Assembly: GCA_963576735.1 (NCBI GenBank)
Contig: OY755171.1
Span: 7,750,001-7,814,000 of the forward strand
Reading direction: 5' to 3'
Origin: Bedellia somnulentella
Lineage: Eukaryota > Arthropoda > Insecta > Lepidoptera > Bedelliidae
DNA: 64,000 nt
The notes under the pieces were generated by a model. That model was not told where the DNA came from and did no database searches. It saw only the letters and a program-made list of their open reading frames with translations. Position numbers and translations under genes: made by a program. Positions 1 through 11,910 of this stretch are shown piece by piece; the first letter of the stretch is position 1, and every line of letters begins with the position of its first letter.

Positions 1-1168
1 CAAATACACCTTTGTATGCCCTTATTAATTCGTTTAATCATGAATTATTTAAAATAAATTTAAATTCACAAAAGAACAAAATTAAATTAAAACTTTTTAA
101 AAATAATATCTATATTTTTTACTGTCAATGAACTATTTGTTTTAATTTTATATTTAAATGATTTATTGGTTTTCAAACCCATACAAAAAAGGGAGGATTG
201 ATCTTGAAGATTTCGATAGTGTTATTATAGGTTCAACGAAATAAAACATTACAAAACAATTTTTAGGTGTCTTTAACTCAAATTTATCGATTGGGGGAAT
301 TTATAAATTTTAATACAAAATGTATGTGATAAAGTCAACGTTCAAATAGTTAGGGTATATAGTAAAATGGATGATAGTGAATTTGTGACCATCTTATATA
401 AACCTAATGCAGTAGAAGTAAGTAGAGTGCCAGTAAACAACGGCCGCGAAGTTCACCGGTAGATAAAATGTATAGAATATGACAGACATGGCAAACGTCC
501 GAACTGTGAAGAAAAAAGCAGAATGATGAAAAATTTATGAATTTAAATAAAACTTCAGATTTTTGGCATGAATATACACAATAGCAATCGATAGTATCTG
601 CCCACCTTAATCGTAATCGATGGTGTAGATATAAACACGATACTGAAGATACTTTATTTCACCCATAATATCTTAATTTCACATTTATGTTGTGCATTAA
701 TTCGCTAGCCCAATTATACAAAAATAACGAGAAGAACGGATAATGGAATACAATTGTATAACGTCTCAACGCATCGTCGTTAAGATCCGAATACACACGA
801 CTAAAGACAAAGGATATTGAACAATTTCCTCGATGCAATGTTAAGTAATTATGCAGTCTAGCATACTCATTACAGAGTAAGTACTGCCTCATGCTGAGCT
901 GACTGAGTAGCACTCAAATTGAGAACGCAACACAGTTGAATTGTAACTTTGTTAATGGAAAATGTCTTTGGTAGATTTGTAATACAATGTAGAGTAGAAT
1001 GAAAGGTTAAACAATGTATTTATTTTTATTAAAGTTATGTTCAGCAGTTGAAATGAATATCTAAGTGTGTTCAAAATTTTTAAGAGTTTTTTCTACTTAG
1101 TTACTTATACAGAAAGACGTCAAATTTTTACTCTTAACCGGTTTTCAGAAAACTTATAATATATATTT
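1..1168. other. AT-rich intergenic stretch
   Basis: No gene, RNA or repeat was recognised. The longest open frame is 84 codons on the - strand around 659-913, with no family resemblance. Confidence 0.5.
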
Positions 1169-1420
1169 GCCGTGTAGAATAGCTAGGCTTAGAATAGCAC
1201 TACCCCGTTTCTACCGATGGGTGTACGTAAGAGGCGACTAACGGTATTGGGGCTTTTTAGGGATTTTTGGGCGATGCGGCTGGAGACCCATCACCAACAA
1301 CCTTTACTTTACCATCTTTTCCCCACTCAATTTCCAAAAGTGGCTGAGGAATTTCTAATTCCGTAGCTCTGGCTACCCCTTCTGGGGATTTATAGCCGTG
1401 AGTATATGTTATGTTATGTT
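1169..1420 (+). mobile_element. SINE-A copy
   Basis: Nearly complete: GCCGTGTAG 5' end, AAGAGGCGACTAACGGTATT, B-box-like region GGCTGGAGACCC (GGTTGGAGACCC in most copies), AGCTCTGGCTACCCC, and 3' end GCCGTGAGTATATG. The tail here is (TTATG)n, as in SINE-B, rather than (TATG)n. Confidence 0.85.
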
Positions 1421-1821
1421 TATAATATATACTTCTAAAACAAATTAATATTTAATTTACCAACTCATTAAATTCTTAGTATATTTTTCAAATAAAACCA
1501 TGACAAGTTCGGTATTCTAGCTTTTTCAATTCTAGTTCGGTGATGTCGCCGGAGATCCATTATCAACCCTCCCCAAAACTCTCCATAAGATCGAAAAGAT
1601 CTGACTATCCTTTTTCGGGATTGATAGTTGTAAGTCGTGTGTGTATATTAATAATAATATGCTGTTGTAAAAAGATAGATGATATGTGAGACTATTTAGT
1701 TATGCAAAGCAACATTAAACTACATAGAAAACCTTCAGTTTTCGTCATACGTTCGGTTAAGGGATAATTATACCAACGGTTATAAGAGTATTTTTTTATA
1801 AATACAAAAACTTACTTACTT
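1421..1821. other. AT-rich stretch with a very decayed SINE-A-like trace
   Basis: Around 1535-1640 the order GGAGATCCATTATCAACC, then CTATCC..GGGATT and GTAAGTCGTGTG resembles a strongly diverged SINE-A 3' half. Nothing else was recognised. Confidence 0.25.
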
Positions 1822-1960
1822 ATACTCACGCCCATCATTCCCATTGAGGTAGGCATTACTCACATTCTATCATACTTTCCTCTCTCTCAAAAACCATTGT
1901 TTTGGTTTTGTCCACATTCACTCTCATTCCCTTTCTTTCGAAATACAAAAACATCCATAT
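1822..1960 (-). mobile_element. LINE-C fragment: reverse-transcriptase piece joined to the 3' end
   Basis: On the - strand the sequence reads RVNVDKTKTMVFERE, typical of the region just after the active-site block in non-LTR reverse transcriptases. It is followed directly by the LINE-C 3' terminus (CCTCAATGGGAATGATGGGCGTGAGTATAAG, here split by mutations). The normal C-terminal region between them is missing, so this copy carries an internal deletion. Confidence 0.6.
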
Positions 1961-2534
1961 TTATTTCATAAACATTCATCAAGTACATAAACCGGCGAGA
2001 CACAATCAGCTAACTCAGTCCTTAGTCCTTTATGATCAATCACGATCAGCAAAAATATACTCTTCCTCAATACCGAAAAAATTCACGCTCCAGCTTAATC
2101 TTGCCCTACAAAATATATTGTAAAACAAAGTATCATATGCATTATATCTCGCTTATCGCGTAATTACAAGTTTATTGTGCTCTCTACGCTTAACCCCCCG
2201 ATACAAGGCACACGGTACTGAGGACCCGCTCGCGATAATTTATCTCTATTACATTGTTTTGTTACACATTCATTAGAGAACAGGGTGGGTTAAATTTTCT
2301 TAGCTACAGGCAACATTTGAAACACTGTAAACGTATGCTTTAATTATTATTTATATCGTTTTTTGAGCTCGCAGTGGTTCTTGAAAGTTTAATTGGTATT
2401 AAAGTTTGAAGCTATCTAATGTGTATTAAACGATCGCGGAACTTTATGTTTAACTGGCTTTCATATCGAGTAATAATAGCACATTTTTTTTTTTAAAGTG
2501 GATCATAAAGTAGCAAACTGATATAGCTAGAATA
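1961..2534. other. Intergenic stretch, nothing recognised
   Basis: AT-rich with scattered short open frames; no motif or repeat was identified. Confidence 0.45.
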
Positions 2535-2899
2535 CATACATAACATACATAAACGTTCACGCCGTATATCCCCGAAGGGGTTGGCAGAGGTACTAATACT
2601 TCTGAACATCACGTGACTTTGTCATCTGGTGTTCAGAGTACCCACGTTTTGCATGGACAGTGTACTCACGTGATAGGGGGCAGGCCTATCGCCGTTTTGT
2701 ACGAATACACTGTCACATGACTAAGTACAACTCAGCCATGTGGGTTTCCTCACGATGTTTTTCCCTCACCGTTAACAACCATGATAAATTAACCACACAT
2801 ATGTCTTTAGAAAAGACAAATTGGTGTAGGCCCGACCCGGGATTTGATCACTAGTCGCTTGCACGTTAACCGAGTGTTCTACCCACTGGGCTATCACGG
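2535..2899 (-). mobile_element. SINE-B, near full length
   Basis: The - strand starts at its tRNA-like head (A-box-like TAGCCCAGTGGGTAGAACAC, B-box-like GATCAAATCCC, GGTCGGGCCTACACC). The body follows (TGTCACATGACTAAG complement, CACGTGATGTTCAGAAGT), then a CCCCTTCGGGG hairpin, CGTGAACGTTTATG and short ATG-type tail repeats. This is the most complete - strand copy. Confidence 0.88.
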
Positions 2900-2964
2900 C
2901 TGTATAGCTAGAATCTTAGGTGGTATGTACTGTGTACTAAGATATACAAATAATGACGCCATAT

Positions 2965-3015
2965 AATGATGCCACTTTACAAGATTTTGGCAAACCTCTC
3001 GAGATTCGTCTAGAC
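2965..3015 (-). mobile_element. LINE-C fragment
   Basis: GCCACTTTACAAGATTTTGG and CAAACCTCTCGAG match the segment encoding the CQDR.KWRSIVSA end of the LINE-C reading frame. Confidence 0.45.
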
Positions 3016-3907
3016 ATTTTAAATTTAATGTAAAATGAGCTTTATTTAATTCTTTAAACGATTATTTGTTTATTAAGGTATTTTTCTTCGTGTATAACAA
3101 TCTTGGAAGGGCACACTAAGGGGTTGTTCCATGCTACTATCACTGTACTAGGATTGTCGATAATACCTGCCTATCCACAATCATAGTGCGGCTATCGTAA
3201 TAGACTATGGACAAATCTTAGATAAGTACTACGTATAGATATCCTGCCTCCTTTTTCGATTAGAAGGTAGCTGATAGCATTCCCAAGGGAACAATGAAAA
3301 TTTTAAATTGAAAGATTTAATCTTATTTATTTCCGTCCTATACATACAAAAACTACATTAAAACACACATATACATACACAAAACTACACATCATAATAT
3401 TTTTCTCACCCCACAACACACACTAGCAACACTTTGATTTTTATTCCCCAACATCTAGTTTAGCCTTGTTTATAATTTCCATAATTTATTATGTATTAAA
3501 TTCAAATCTCTTTTTTATATTTAATTCTTAGTAAAATTTAATGCATGTTTATTTTCCCGGATCTCAAAAGTTTCTTGATTGTTATAATTGGTTATGATTA
3601 CCAACCAAAAAATAAAACCTCTTAATTGGCCTAAGTTAAGTTAATATTATGTTATAATTGTGAATTATACTTGTGCTGTGAGCTTATTGTTGAAAATAAA
3701 TTTAAAAAAAACAGTTTGGTATAATATTGCAGGCTGAATCACCGTATTTTCTGAAGTTTCAGATACTTCCCTGCTTCAAAAGGCCAGGCAAGCTGTCAGT
3801 CTCAGCTAGTTGTAGTAGTTGCTTGAGCCCCTTTCAAGTCAAGACAAATACGATATACGAATCCAGGCTAGCCTAGAGCATCTTTCTGATAACATAAATC
3901 ATCTTCG
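3016..3907. other. AT-rich intergenic stretch with a weak large inverted repeat
   Basis: GGTTGTTCCATGCTACTATC near 3122 and its rough complement near 3265-3295 (GATAGCATTCCC..GGGAACAAT) suggest a decayed foldback element. The rest is AT-rich with no recognised feature. Confidence 0.25.
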
Positions 3908-4157
3908 TACATACATACATACATATACTCACGGCTATAAATCCCTTGAAGGGGTAGCCAGAGCTAGGGAATGAGACATTCCTCAGCCACCTTTGGAAGT
4001 TGCGTGGGGAAAAGATGGTGAAATAAAGGTTGTTGGTGATGGGTCTCCAAGCGCATCGCCCGAAAATCCCTTAAAAGCCCCAATACCGTTAGTCGCCTCT
4101 TACGTACACCCACCGGAAGAAATGGGGTAGTGCTATTCTAAGCTGACACTACACAGC
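3908..4157 (-). mobile_element. SINE-A, near full length
   Basis: A (TACA)n tail at the left, then ACTCACGGCTATAAATCCC, GGGTCTCCAAGCGCATCGCC and GACACTACACAGC at the 5' end. All blocks are present in the expected order. Confidence 0.9.
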
Positions 4158-4649
4158 AATCAATCTTCGATGTAGGGCAAATAGTATTACAAATCAGTAG
4201 AGCTATATACAATAACGATGAAAACTTGGAAAACGTGCTTACACTATTTGTAACATAAATAATCATTTCCTCAGCTACATTAACTCAAAATTGGTACAGA
4301 ATTTTATATTTATAGTATCTTTATCTAGGAGAAGCTACAGTACTTGGATATTCATCGTAGATTACTTTGCGATTGAGAGTAGAGTCTCATCATAATAACG
4401 CTTTTCTACTGCCATTATATGGCTTACGGCTCTCAGTTTTGATGTCGAAATAATGCGATATTTTGGCAAACTACCCACGTTTCGCCGCCTCTCTATCACA
4501 AATGTAACACAAGTTTCGTCCCTTCGTTTCTCATTTATAGGCCTATGAGTTTATGAATTAATATTGGATTTCATGTTGAAGTAAGTTCATCTTAATATAA
4601 GATTATTGTGCATAGCATTTTAATCTTAACGGGTTAGATTAAATACTTA

Positions 4650-4790
4650 TACATACTTATACTTACGCTATTAGTTCCCATTGGCGTAGGCAGAGACTAT
4701 TAGCGCCACTTTGTACATACTTACAAGCCTCTCAATATTTATTGACATCCATAAATCTTTTCTTACATACCCTTTTATTCTTTATACTAA
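4650..4790 (-). mobile_element. LINE-C 3' end fragment
   Basis: TTAGTTCCCATTGGCGTAGG, CAGAGACTATTAGCGCCACT, then CATACCCTTTTATTC. This is the antisense of the LINE-C terminal coding region plus its short 3' UTR. Confidence 0.7.
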
Positions 4791-4928
4791 CAAACTTATC
4801 AAATTAATCTCCCAATAACCTTTTTTAAGGTGACGTTTGAACATCATATATAATTTATTATTTGTGAGTATGATTTAATGTTTATATAAAAATCATTAAA
4901 ACATAACATGCATTTCAAACTATTTCAA

Positions 4929-5170
4929 TACATACATTCTCAATACACTCACTACTATAAATCCCACAAAGGGGTAACCAGATATTTAAATGTCCTTAGC
5001 CACTTTTTGAAGTACAGTGGGGAGAAGATGTTGAAAATTAAGTATCGTTGGTGGTGAGTGTCTAACCACATTGCCCAACAACTTCTTAAAAAGCCCCATA
5101 CCCGTGGTTGCCCCGTACGCCAGCGGCGGAATGTAATGGGGTAGTGTTATTCGAAGCCGACACTACACTG
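4929..5170 (-). mobile_element. SINE-A, diverged
   Basis: All blocks are recognisable (ACTCACTACTATAAATCCC, AGTGTCTAACCACATTGCCC, GGGGTAGTGTTATTCGAAGC, GCCGACACTACAC), with many substitutions. Confidence 0.8.
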
Positions 5171-6130
5171 TTAGCGCCATAGATATAGAAGCACTAGATT
5201 GGCAGTAAGTGACAAACGTCATAGCATAAACGTCAACAAAGGCAGGACCTCTCACGAACACGATAACGGCCTACAACGGTTTTCTCATCAAACATAAACG
5301 GAAACAATTGTCTTATTTTCGTTAATTCTGGTATTTAAGTCTTAACTTTAATTTTTTTTTTGATAAAGTTATAAATAATTGACAGTACTGAATCTAAATC
5401 AATGACATATTCTTTGGCAAACCAAATTAAGACTGTAATCATTACCAGTCTATATGCTTTATTAAGGATCTTAAACCAAAGTTTTCAATGCAAATATAAT
5501 ATGATCTTCTTCTTCTTCTAGTGCCTCTCCACTACTGGAGGTTGGCAGTCAAAAAGATAAAAAAAATATTCTATCATCATAATATTAATTACTTTAAATT
5601 TTACAAATTGCCATAAATATCAAATACGTGATTTTATAAACGATAATAATAATATAAATTTATTCTGTTCTTAACACAGCAATATTTTTCTCCGAATGAT
5701 CTTAAGGTATGAAGTTTGACAAACGGCAAATAAGTAATTTTAAAAGTAATATTTTAGAAGTAAAACAGACACACCACCGCACTCACTGTCTAGAAAGTTT
5801 TGACACATTTTATTTTCAGATGGCTTGATAACAATCAAATAAATAGTATGCCTTTACCTTTTAAAACCCGTTCTGCTTTACTAGATGTTTTAGTTCTTTT
5901 TGTCTTAATTGCTTCTAAAATAAAGTTAATGCTTAGCTCTGAAATATTAAACATAAGTCAATTTGCAACAAAACACTGTAATATTAAGCTTTTAATAAGT
6001 TAATTAAGTTAAATTTCACCAAAAATATGTGGAACTTATTTCACACGAATGAATTAGCATTTATATTGAGTTAAATACCATGCCCTGATAATTCCACGGG
6101 CAATCAAGGAATAACTTAACACATCCATTA
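5171..6130. other. AT-rich intergenic stretch
   Basis: A possible short 3'-end fragment of another non-LTR element lies near 5505-5560 (CTTCTTCTTCTAGTGCCTCT, CTACTGGAGGTTGGCAG, with hairpin potential). Otherwise nothing was recognised. Confidence 0.3.
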
Positions 6131-6379
6131 AGCCGTGTAGTGTCGGCTTAGAATAACACTACCCCATTTCTACCCGTGGGTGATCGTAAGAGGCGACTAA
6201 GGGTATAGGGGCTTATTAAGTGATTTTTGGCCGATGTGGTTGGAGACCCGTCACCAAAAACATTTATTATTACCATCTTTTCCCCAATCAACTTCCAAAA
6301 GTGGCTGAGGAATTTTTCATTCCAAAGCTCTGGCTACCCCGTTAAGGGATTTTAGGCCGTGAGTATATGTATGTATGTC
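6131..6379 (+). mobile_element. SINE-A, near full length
   Basis: Starts GCCGTGTAGTGTCGGCTTAG and ends GCCGTGAGTATATGTATG. It belongs to the subtype with CTAAGGGTATAGGGGC in place of CTAACGGTATTGGGGC. It faces the next copy tail to tail. Confidence 0.88.
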
Positions 6380-6412
6380 TGTATCCATATTAGTCTCTAG
6401 CTTGAATAACCA

Positions 6413-6628
6413 ACATACATACATACATATACTTTGGCCGAAAATCCCAATAAGAGATAGGCAGAGCTTCATAGCTAGAAACTCCTCAGCCATATTAAAG
6501 TAGCGTTAGTGATAGTTGTCTGACCGCATCGCCCGAAAACCACTTTAAAAAGCCCCATACCCTTAGTCGCCTCTTACGACACCCGTGGATACAAAGGGAT
6601 CGTGTCATTCTAAGCAGGCACTACACGG
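6413..6628 (-). mobile_element. SINE-A, shortened
   Basis: The tail (CATA)n is at the left; the 5' end is GGCACTACACGG at the right. A gap removes much of the middle between the 3' CAGCCATATTAAAGTAG block and the B-box region. Confidence 0.78.
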
Positions 6629-8036
6629 AATGACCAACAAAACGTTTGTTAAATATATAGTAACTAACTCAACTAAATATATATTAGTCAAGTAACTTAC
6701 TTTCCAAAGGTTGTCTAGAAGTTGTAGTTGTTGTCGATTAATTATTTTAAGATGTGCAAAAAATAATTTTCTATTCTATATTATAGAATGTATAGTTTTA
6801 CGCCTCGAAATAGAACAAAGAAATGAAAGGCACGATTCCACTGCAACCACATCGGACGTCGAACTAAGATTTATCTCTTTCCTCCATCCAGTCCAGCCTA
6901 ATGAAGTTGAATCACACCTCACTGCCATTATGGAGCCCATAAATAACAATTTCTCCTAATACCCAATCAATATTGTAGAATCAATAACGGAACAGCACTT
7001 AATGGCTATTCGGATGCTAACTGAATCATGATCTTCACTTACCGTTAAACTATTACGCCCGATGCAATTTGGTAATGACTGTTCTAAGTCAATACTTGAA
7101 TTTATGTTCGGTTAATAATATTGTATGCAGACTAGGTACCAGCAGTAAATACTCTGACTATATTGATGTTCTTTGTCTATAAGATGAAAGCTGAAATTAA
7201 GATGTAATAAAAGTAATAGTAGTAAGTTTGAAGTAAGTTTTGAGTCAGAAAAGGTTTTTTTTTCAGGAATAGTTTGGTTTTACGCTAAATTGGTTGAATT
7301 GGATTTGGTGGTTTCTTTCAATCGGCAGCTATTGAGCTTTTTGAGGATATTATTTATTTGGCACAAAAAAAAGGTTTCACTTAAATTACTTTGATAACGT
7401 AGTAATTTGCGTAAAATAATATAATTCATTTTCATTTCCTTTTTATTGTTTTAAATCTGTGGTAGATAACGACTAAAGTGCCTATTTACTCATATAAAAG
7501 AAGCAAATAGTCCTTCCTTCCCCTAATTTTGCATCTTTTGCGACAGTCGATTGTCTCTTAAGTTGCAAGATTGTGTCATTGACAAAGCTTTGTATACGTT
7601 TTGTAACTTTTTGACAGCGATATAATGCAACTTGCAAACACAATGTTTTTGCATATATGTTTTACAAGTAACTTATTCATTGTTTGTAAGCGCTGCCCTC
7701 AGAAAATACTGAAACGATCGTGAAATATAGTCGGAATCAGAAAGCTACACTCTTTATTAAATTTCAAATATCGAATATTTCTTTAATAAACTACCAGTGC
7801 AAACGCAAGCATAGAAATAAAATTTTGTAACGCCTCAACCATCATTTTTTTGAGAAAACAATCTTGAAACCATTTTAACCAGAACACCCTATGTAGAACG
7901 TGAATACCCCCAAGGGATGGCAAACAGTTCCAAACCAAACATCGAGTTACCAATTACGAGTAGGTTTGAGGAAAATCTAGGGTTTCCGTCTAAATAACTC
8001 GTGTCACTACAAGGACATAATTTATTGTATTGTATT
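6629..8036. other. AT-rich intergenic stretch
   Basis: The longest frame is 82 codons at 6711-6959 (+) and resembles nothing known to me. No repeat was identified. Confidence 0.45.
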
Positions 8037-8285
8037 TATGTGTACATGTGTACTCACGGCTATAAATCCCTAGAAGGGGTGGCCAGAACTAAGTAATTAA
8101 ACAATTCTCAACCACTTTTGGAAAGTTGAGTGGGGAGAAGATAGTAAAGTAAAGGTTGTTGGTGATGGGTCTCCTACCGCATCGCCCTAAAATCCCTTAA
8201 AAGCCCCAATACCGTTAGTCGCCTCTTACGTACACCCACCGGAAGAAATGGGGTAGTGCTATTCTAAGCCAGTGCTATTCTAAGG
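8037..8285 (-). mobile_element. SINE-A with duplicated 5' end
   Basis: Complete order of blocks. The far end reads GTGCTATTCTAAGCCAGTGC then ATTCTAAGG, a short tandem repeat of the 5' segment. Confidence 0.85.
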
Positions 8286-8442
8286 GCATAATTAAATAGA
8301 ATTTGCAAAAGTATGAAAAATATCAACTTGTGACTTCGTGAAAGCCTAAACCGATTAAGCTAATCAATTATGCAGCGCTATGCACCTAATTTGAACATAT
8401 TTCCAGGCTTAGAGTTCGTTTAACTCATTGCTTATTTTCAAA

Positions 8443-8555
8443 CATACATACATATAATCACACCATTAGCTCCTATTGAGGCAGGAAAAGGTAGGTATAT
8501 AGGCTGGCAATTTTTTTTATCTTTTCATACATGCCCTTTTATGTTTAATACTTCA
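8443..8555 (-). mobile_element. LINE-C 3' end fragment
   Basis: Tail (CATA)n, CCATTAGCTCCTATTGAGGC, then CATACATGCCCTTTTATG, the antisense of the LINE-C end. The segment between them is diverged. Confidence 0.6.
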
Positions 8556-8655
8556 GTTGTGCTTTTTGATCTAAATATGTTTTATGTTATTTTTGTTAAC
8601 ATTTTCAAACTGCCAAAAATATATAAAATACTTGCTGCGTCAATCAATAAATAAT

Positions 8656-8850
8656 ACATTACATATACTCACAGCCACAATAACAAAAAAAGGGGTAGCC
8701 AGAGCTTCAGAGCTTAAAACTCCTCAGCCACATTAAGAAGTTGATAGGGGACAAAATGGTAGAAATAAAGTATCGTTTTTGATAGGTCTCCAACCGCTTC
8801 ATCCAAAAACCCCTCATACCCTTAGTCGCCTCCATGGGTAGAAAGGGGCA
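8656..8850 (-). mobile_element. SINE-A, 5' truncated
   Basis: ACATATACTCACAGCC tail side, AGGGGTAGCCAGAGCTTC, then CTTAGTCGCCTCCATGGG and GGTAGAAAGGGG, where it stops. The first 30 bases or so are absent. Confidence 0.78.
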
Positions 8851-9131
8851 TTTATATTTAATAGTTGACAATAAAAATTTATTCTAGTAAAAGTTTTTCC
8901 CGTGTCTTTCATCAATCATTGGATTAACCTAAATTAAGACAAGGTCGGAAATCTCTTAGATAAGCAAAGGATTAATGAAATTGGGAACGAAGATCGGTGG
9001 TTGATTAACAATAAATGAATTTGTAACTCCGTAGACTTTAATTTGTGTAGTGAAGGTCTTTTACATCAAACCAATTAGGTAATCATTTCATTATTTGTAG
9101 CTCAAAGACTATGATATATAGTATGTATTAT

Positions 9132-9335
9132 TTACATACATACATACATATACTCACGCCATTAGTTCCCATTGAGAGTGTGCTCAAAAAGGCTGGCGTC
9201 CGAAGTATGAAGAATAAAAGAGCATGTATGAAAAGATTGATGGATGTAAACGAAGCTAGAGAGGTTTGTCAGGATCGTGCGAAGTGGCGATCAATAGTCT
9301 CTGCCTACCCCAATGGGAACTATGTATTATTTATT
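9132..9335 (+). mobile_element. LINE-C fold-back copy
   Basis: The left 40 bp are the LINE-C 3' terminus in - orientation (tail, CTCACGCCATTAGTTCCCAT). From 9174 the sequence is + orientation, encoding SVLKKAGVRSMKNKRAC and MKRLMDVNEAREVCQDRAK, then WRSIVSAYPNGN. It ends at GGGAACTA without the usual tail. The coding part is the C-terminus of a non-LTR reverse-transcriptase ORF. Confidence 0.75.
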
Positions 9336-11139
9336 ATATTGTAAAAGGATATTCATTCAATAAATATATTTTATTAACTCAAAACTATGGATTTTTATCT
9401 AAACTAGAGTACTTTTTGTTTTAGTAAATGCATATGTTTGATTTTGCATTTCGTTTCTGTTTCCTTGAAACCTTCCTTTTACTTAAAAATTAAGATTATC
9501 TAGGCAGAATAACTTGTTGATGTGAATAGTGTTTTTTTCAATAAGTTTTAGGTCAACTTACTAAAATAAAAAAATATATAAAGAGTAACTGATGATTTTC
9601 TATTTATAACAGTAGTAACAAAGTTCTAAACCAACCAACACAACCAAAATTATCTCTGGGGTTGGTAGAGATCGCCTCAACCACATGCGATACATATACT
9701 TTTCAGTGTTCAAAATGTACAGAAAAAAAGTGAGTTAACGAGTAATTAATAATCGGTTTTTGAAATGAATACATAATATATTTATCAAAAATACACATTC
9801 TTTTTTTCATAAAATTTATTTTCATAAAACATTTACGTCCATGGCGTCATATTTGATTAAAATTTAGTAAACAACAATACGTTTATATGACAACCCGTGC
9901 CATACAATAAACACAAGAGAATATCGAGTTTTAAACACTTTGAGCGGAACCCTAAAAAGGTCCTCCCAATGGATACTCGACTTAATTAAATACAGCAACA
10001 GACCTTTTCTCTAAGGCAATAAATGCAATTCTACCTTCCTTAATATCATTTGTCTCTTTCATATATTTAAAAAGTAAAACAGGTAAGAGGATGGTCGTAA
10101 CGCGTTTACTCGGTACCTCTTTATCTGAAGTTGGGCCCAGTTAAAACATTGTCGGGGGCCATTACAACTTTATTATATTGTTTGACGAATACTTAATATC
10201 CCATTTCGGAGATTTCACCTTTTGAGGCAGCTTAATTGTTTAGAGGTATTTATTGAGAATTTATATTATTTATGAGTTGTTGATTGCTTGGACTTCATAA
10301 AGCAATGGAACTTTAGAAATAACTGGACTGATAAAATTCAAAGAAACTAAGGTGATGCTTTTTTTAGTTTTACGCATAATTATGGTGAGCTTTTTCTACC
10401 TTTTTAGTGTCGGTATTAGAATATCCCCACAAATGAAAAAAACAAAACACAGTTAAACGCAAAAAATCCGAAATCCAAATTAATTCATTTGTATCCTAAA
10501 CTATTTTATGAAAATCGAATTAAAATTTGCGTTATCAAATTGGCTTAAAAATATTATTCTTTAATCTATGTTTCCTACATCACTTGTACTTGCAACAAAA
10601 ACACCTATCGCGAATCTAACTTGCACTGGGCCATTTTTTCTAATAATGTGATACAAAAACATTTGACACAAACCAACATAAAAAAACATCAATTTGTAAA
10701 CACATATAGCACACGTGTATAACTCAAGTACTAATGTAAGAGCTCTCATTAATATAACTGTGTGCTGATATTGCATAAGTTAAAAGAAATAGGGTCATAT
10801 TATATGGCCCTATAATAATAGCCTAAGTATTTAGACTATCATTGGATTACAGAACTTTATATCTTTGGACATCTCATCATTATTATTCTTACAAATGGAA
10901 ATCCAATCGAGAAGAACATCGCCGACTGAATGCTTGCTGAAACAATATTCAGAGAGCAAAGTAATGAAAGTTGAAGTGCCGGGTCATTAGGCATCGAATT
11001 CAATGTGGACAAAGTTCGAAGCCCTTGAAATGACATTTGAAAATAGTTTTAACACAAGTAAAGATTTTGCTCAGCCATTTTGTTATTTCTTTGTAATTAA
11101 GCTTTAGAGAAAACGAGTTTAGTTTTGTTATTTTAAGAT
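9336..11139. other. AT-rich intergenic stretch
   Basis: No gene or repeat was recognised. Short open frames, such as the 71 codons at 10561-10776 (-), show no family resemblance. Confidence 0.45.
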
Positions 11140-11205
11140 CTTGAAAGATACCGGTCTGGAGGTCGCGGGTACGAATACCACTGAAGGTAAGATTTATATG
11201 ATGAA
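11140..11205 (+). repeat. tRNA-like fragment of a third SINE family
   Basis: GGTCGCGGGTACGAATACCA followed by CTGAAGG resembles a tRNA T-arm (B box). The same ending, AATCCCACTGAAGGC, occurs at 62450-62468 beside a fuller tRNA-like head, so both are probably one SINE family. Confidence 0.4.
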
Positions 11206-11285
11206 TATGAATTATTTTTTCTAGAATAGATGATAGTTTTATGTGTTTTTTAAATTGTTAAATCTTAATAGCTCAATATCAACGA

Positions 11286-11653
11286 CGTGATAGCTCAATG
11301 GGTAGAACACCGGTTAACGTGCAAGCGACTTGTGTTCAAATCCCGGGTCGGGCCTACACCAATTTGTCTTTTCTAAAGACATATGTGTGGTTAATTTATC
11401 ATGGTTGTTAACGGTGAGGGAAAACATTCGTGAGGAAACCCACATGACTGAGTTGTACTTAGTGATGTGACAGTGTATTCGTACAAAACGGCGATAGGCC
11501 TGCCCCTTATCACGTGAGTACACCGTCCATGCAAAACGTGGGTACTCTGAACATCAGGTGACAAAGTCACGTGATGTTCAGAAGTATTAGTACCTCTGCC
11601 AACCCCTTCGGGGATATTCGGCGTGAACGTTTATGTTATGTTATGTTATGTTT
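11286..11653 (+). mobile_element. SINE-B, full length reference copy
   Basis: The tRNA-like head begins CGTGATAGCTCAATGGGTAG, with B box GTTCAAATCCC, and the acceptor side continues as GGGTCGGGCC. The body carries TTCGTGAGGAAACCCACATG and CACGTGATGTTCAGAAGT. The 3' end is CCCCTTCGGGG, GGCGTGAACG and a (TTATG)n tail. The head has D- and T-arm similarity but no paired acceptor stem, so this is a SINE and not a tRNA gene. Confidence 0.9.
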
Positions 11654-11910
11654 TAAATCTTAATCCACAAAGACTCATTTACAAGTTATTATTGTTAATT
11701 TTAGGGTCTAACTTGATCTGTGTAATATGTCTGTTAATAATAATATATAAAAAGAAGACTAAATTTGACGATCAAAAGGTAGAAGGTAGGTGGAAGACAC
11801 TTTTAGTATTTGTTCTTCTCGTAGCGTAACAGAAATGCTTCCTATCTTAACCTACATATCGTCAAAAAAATTAACACCTTCACTCAAGTGACTGTTTCCT
11901 ATAATAATCC

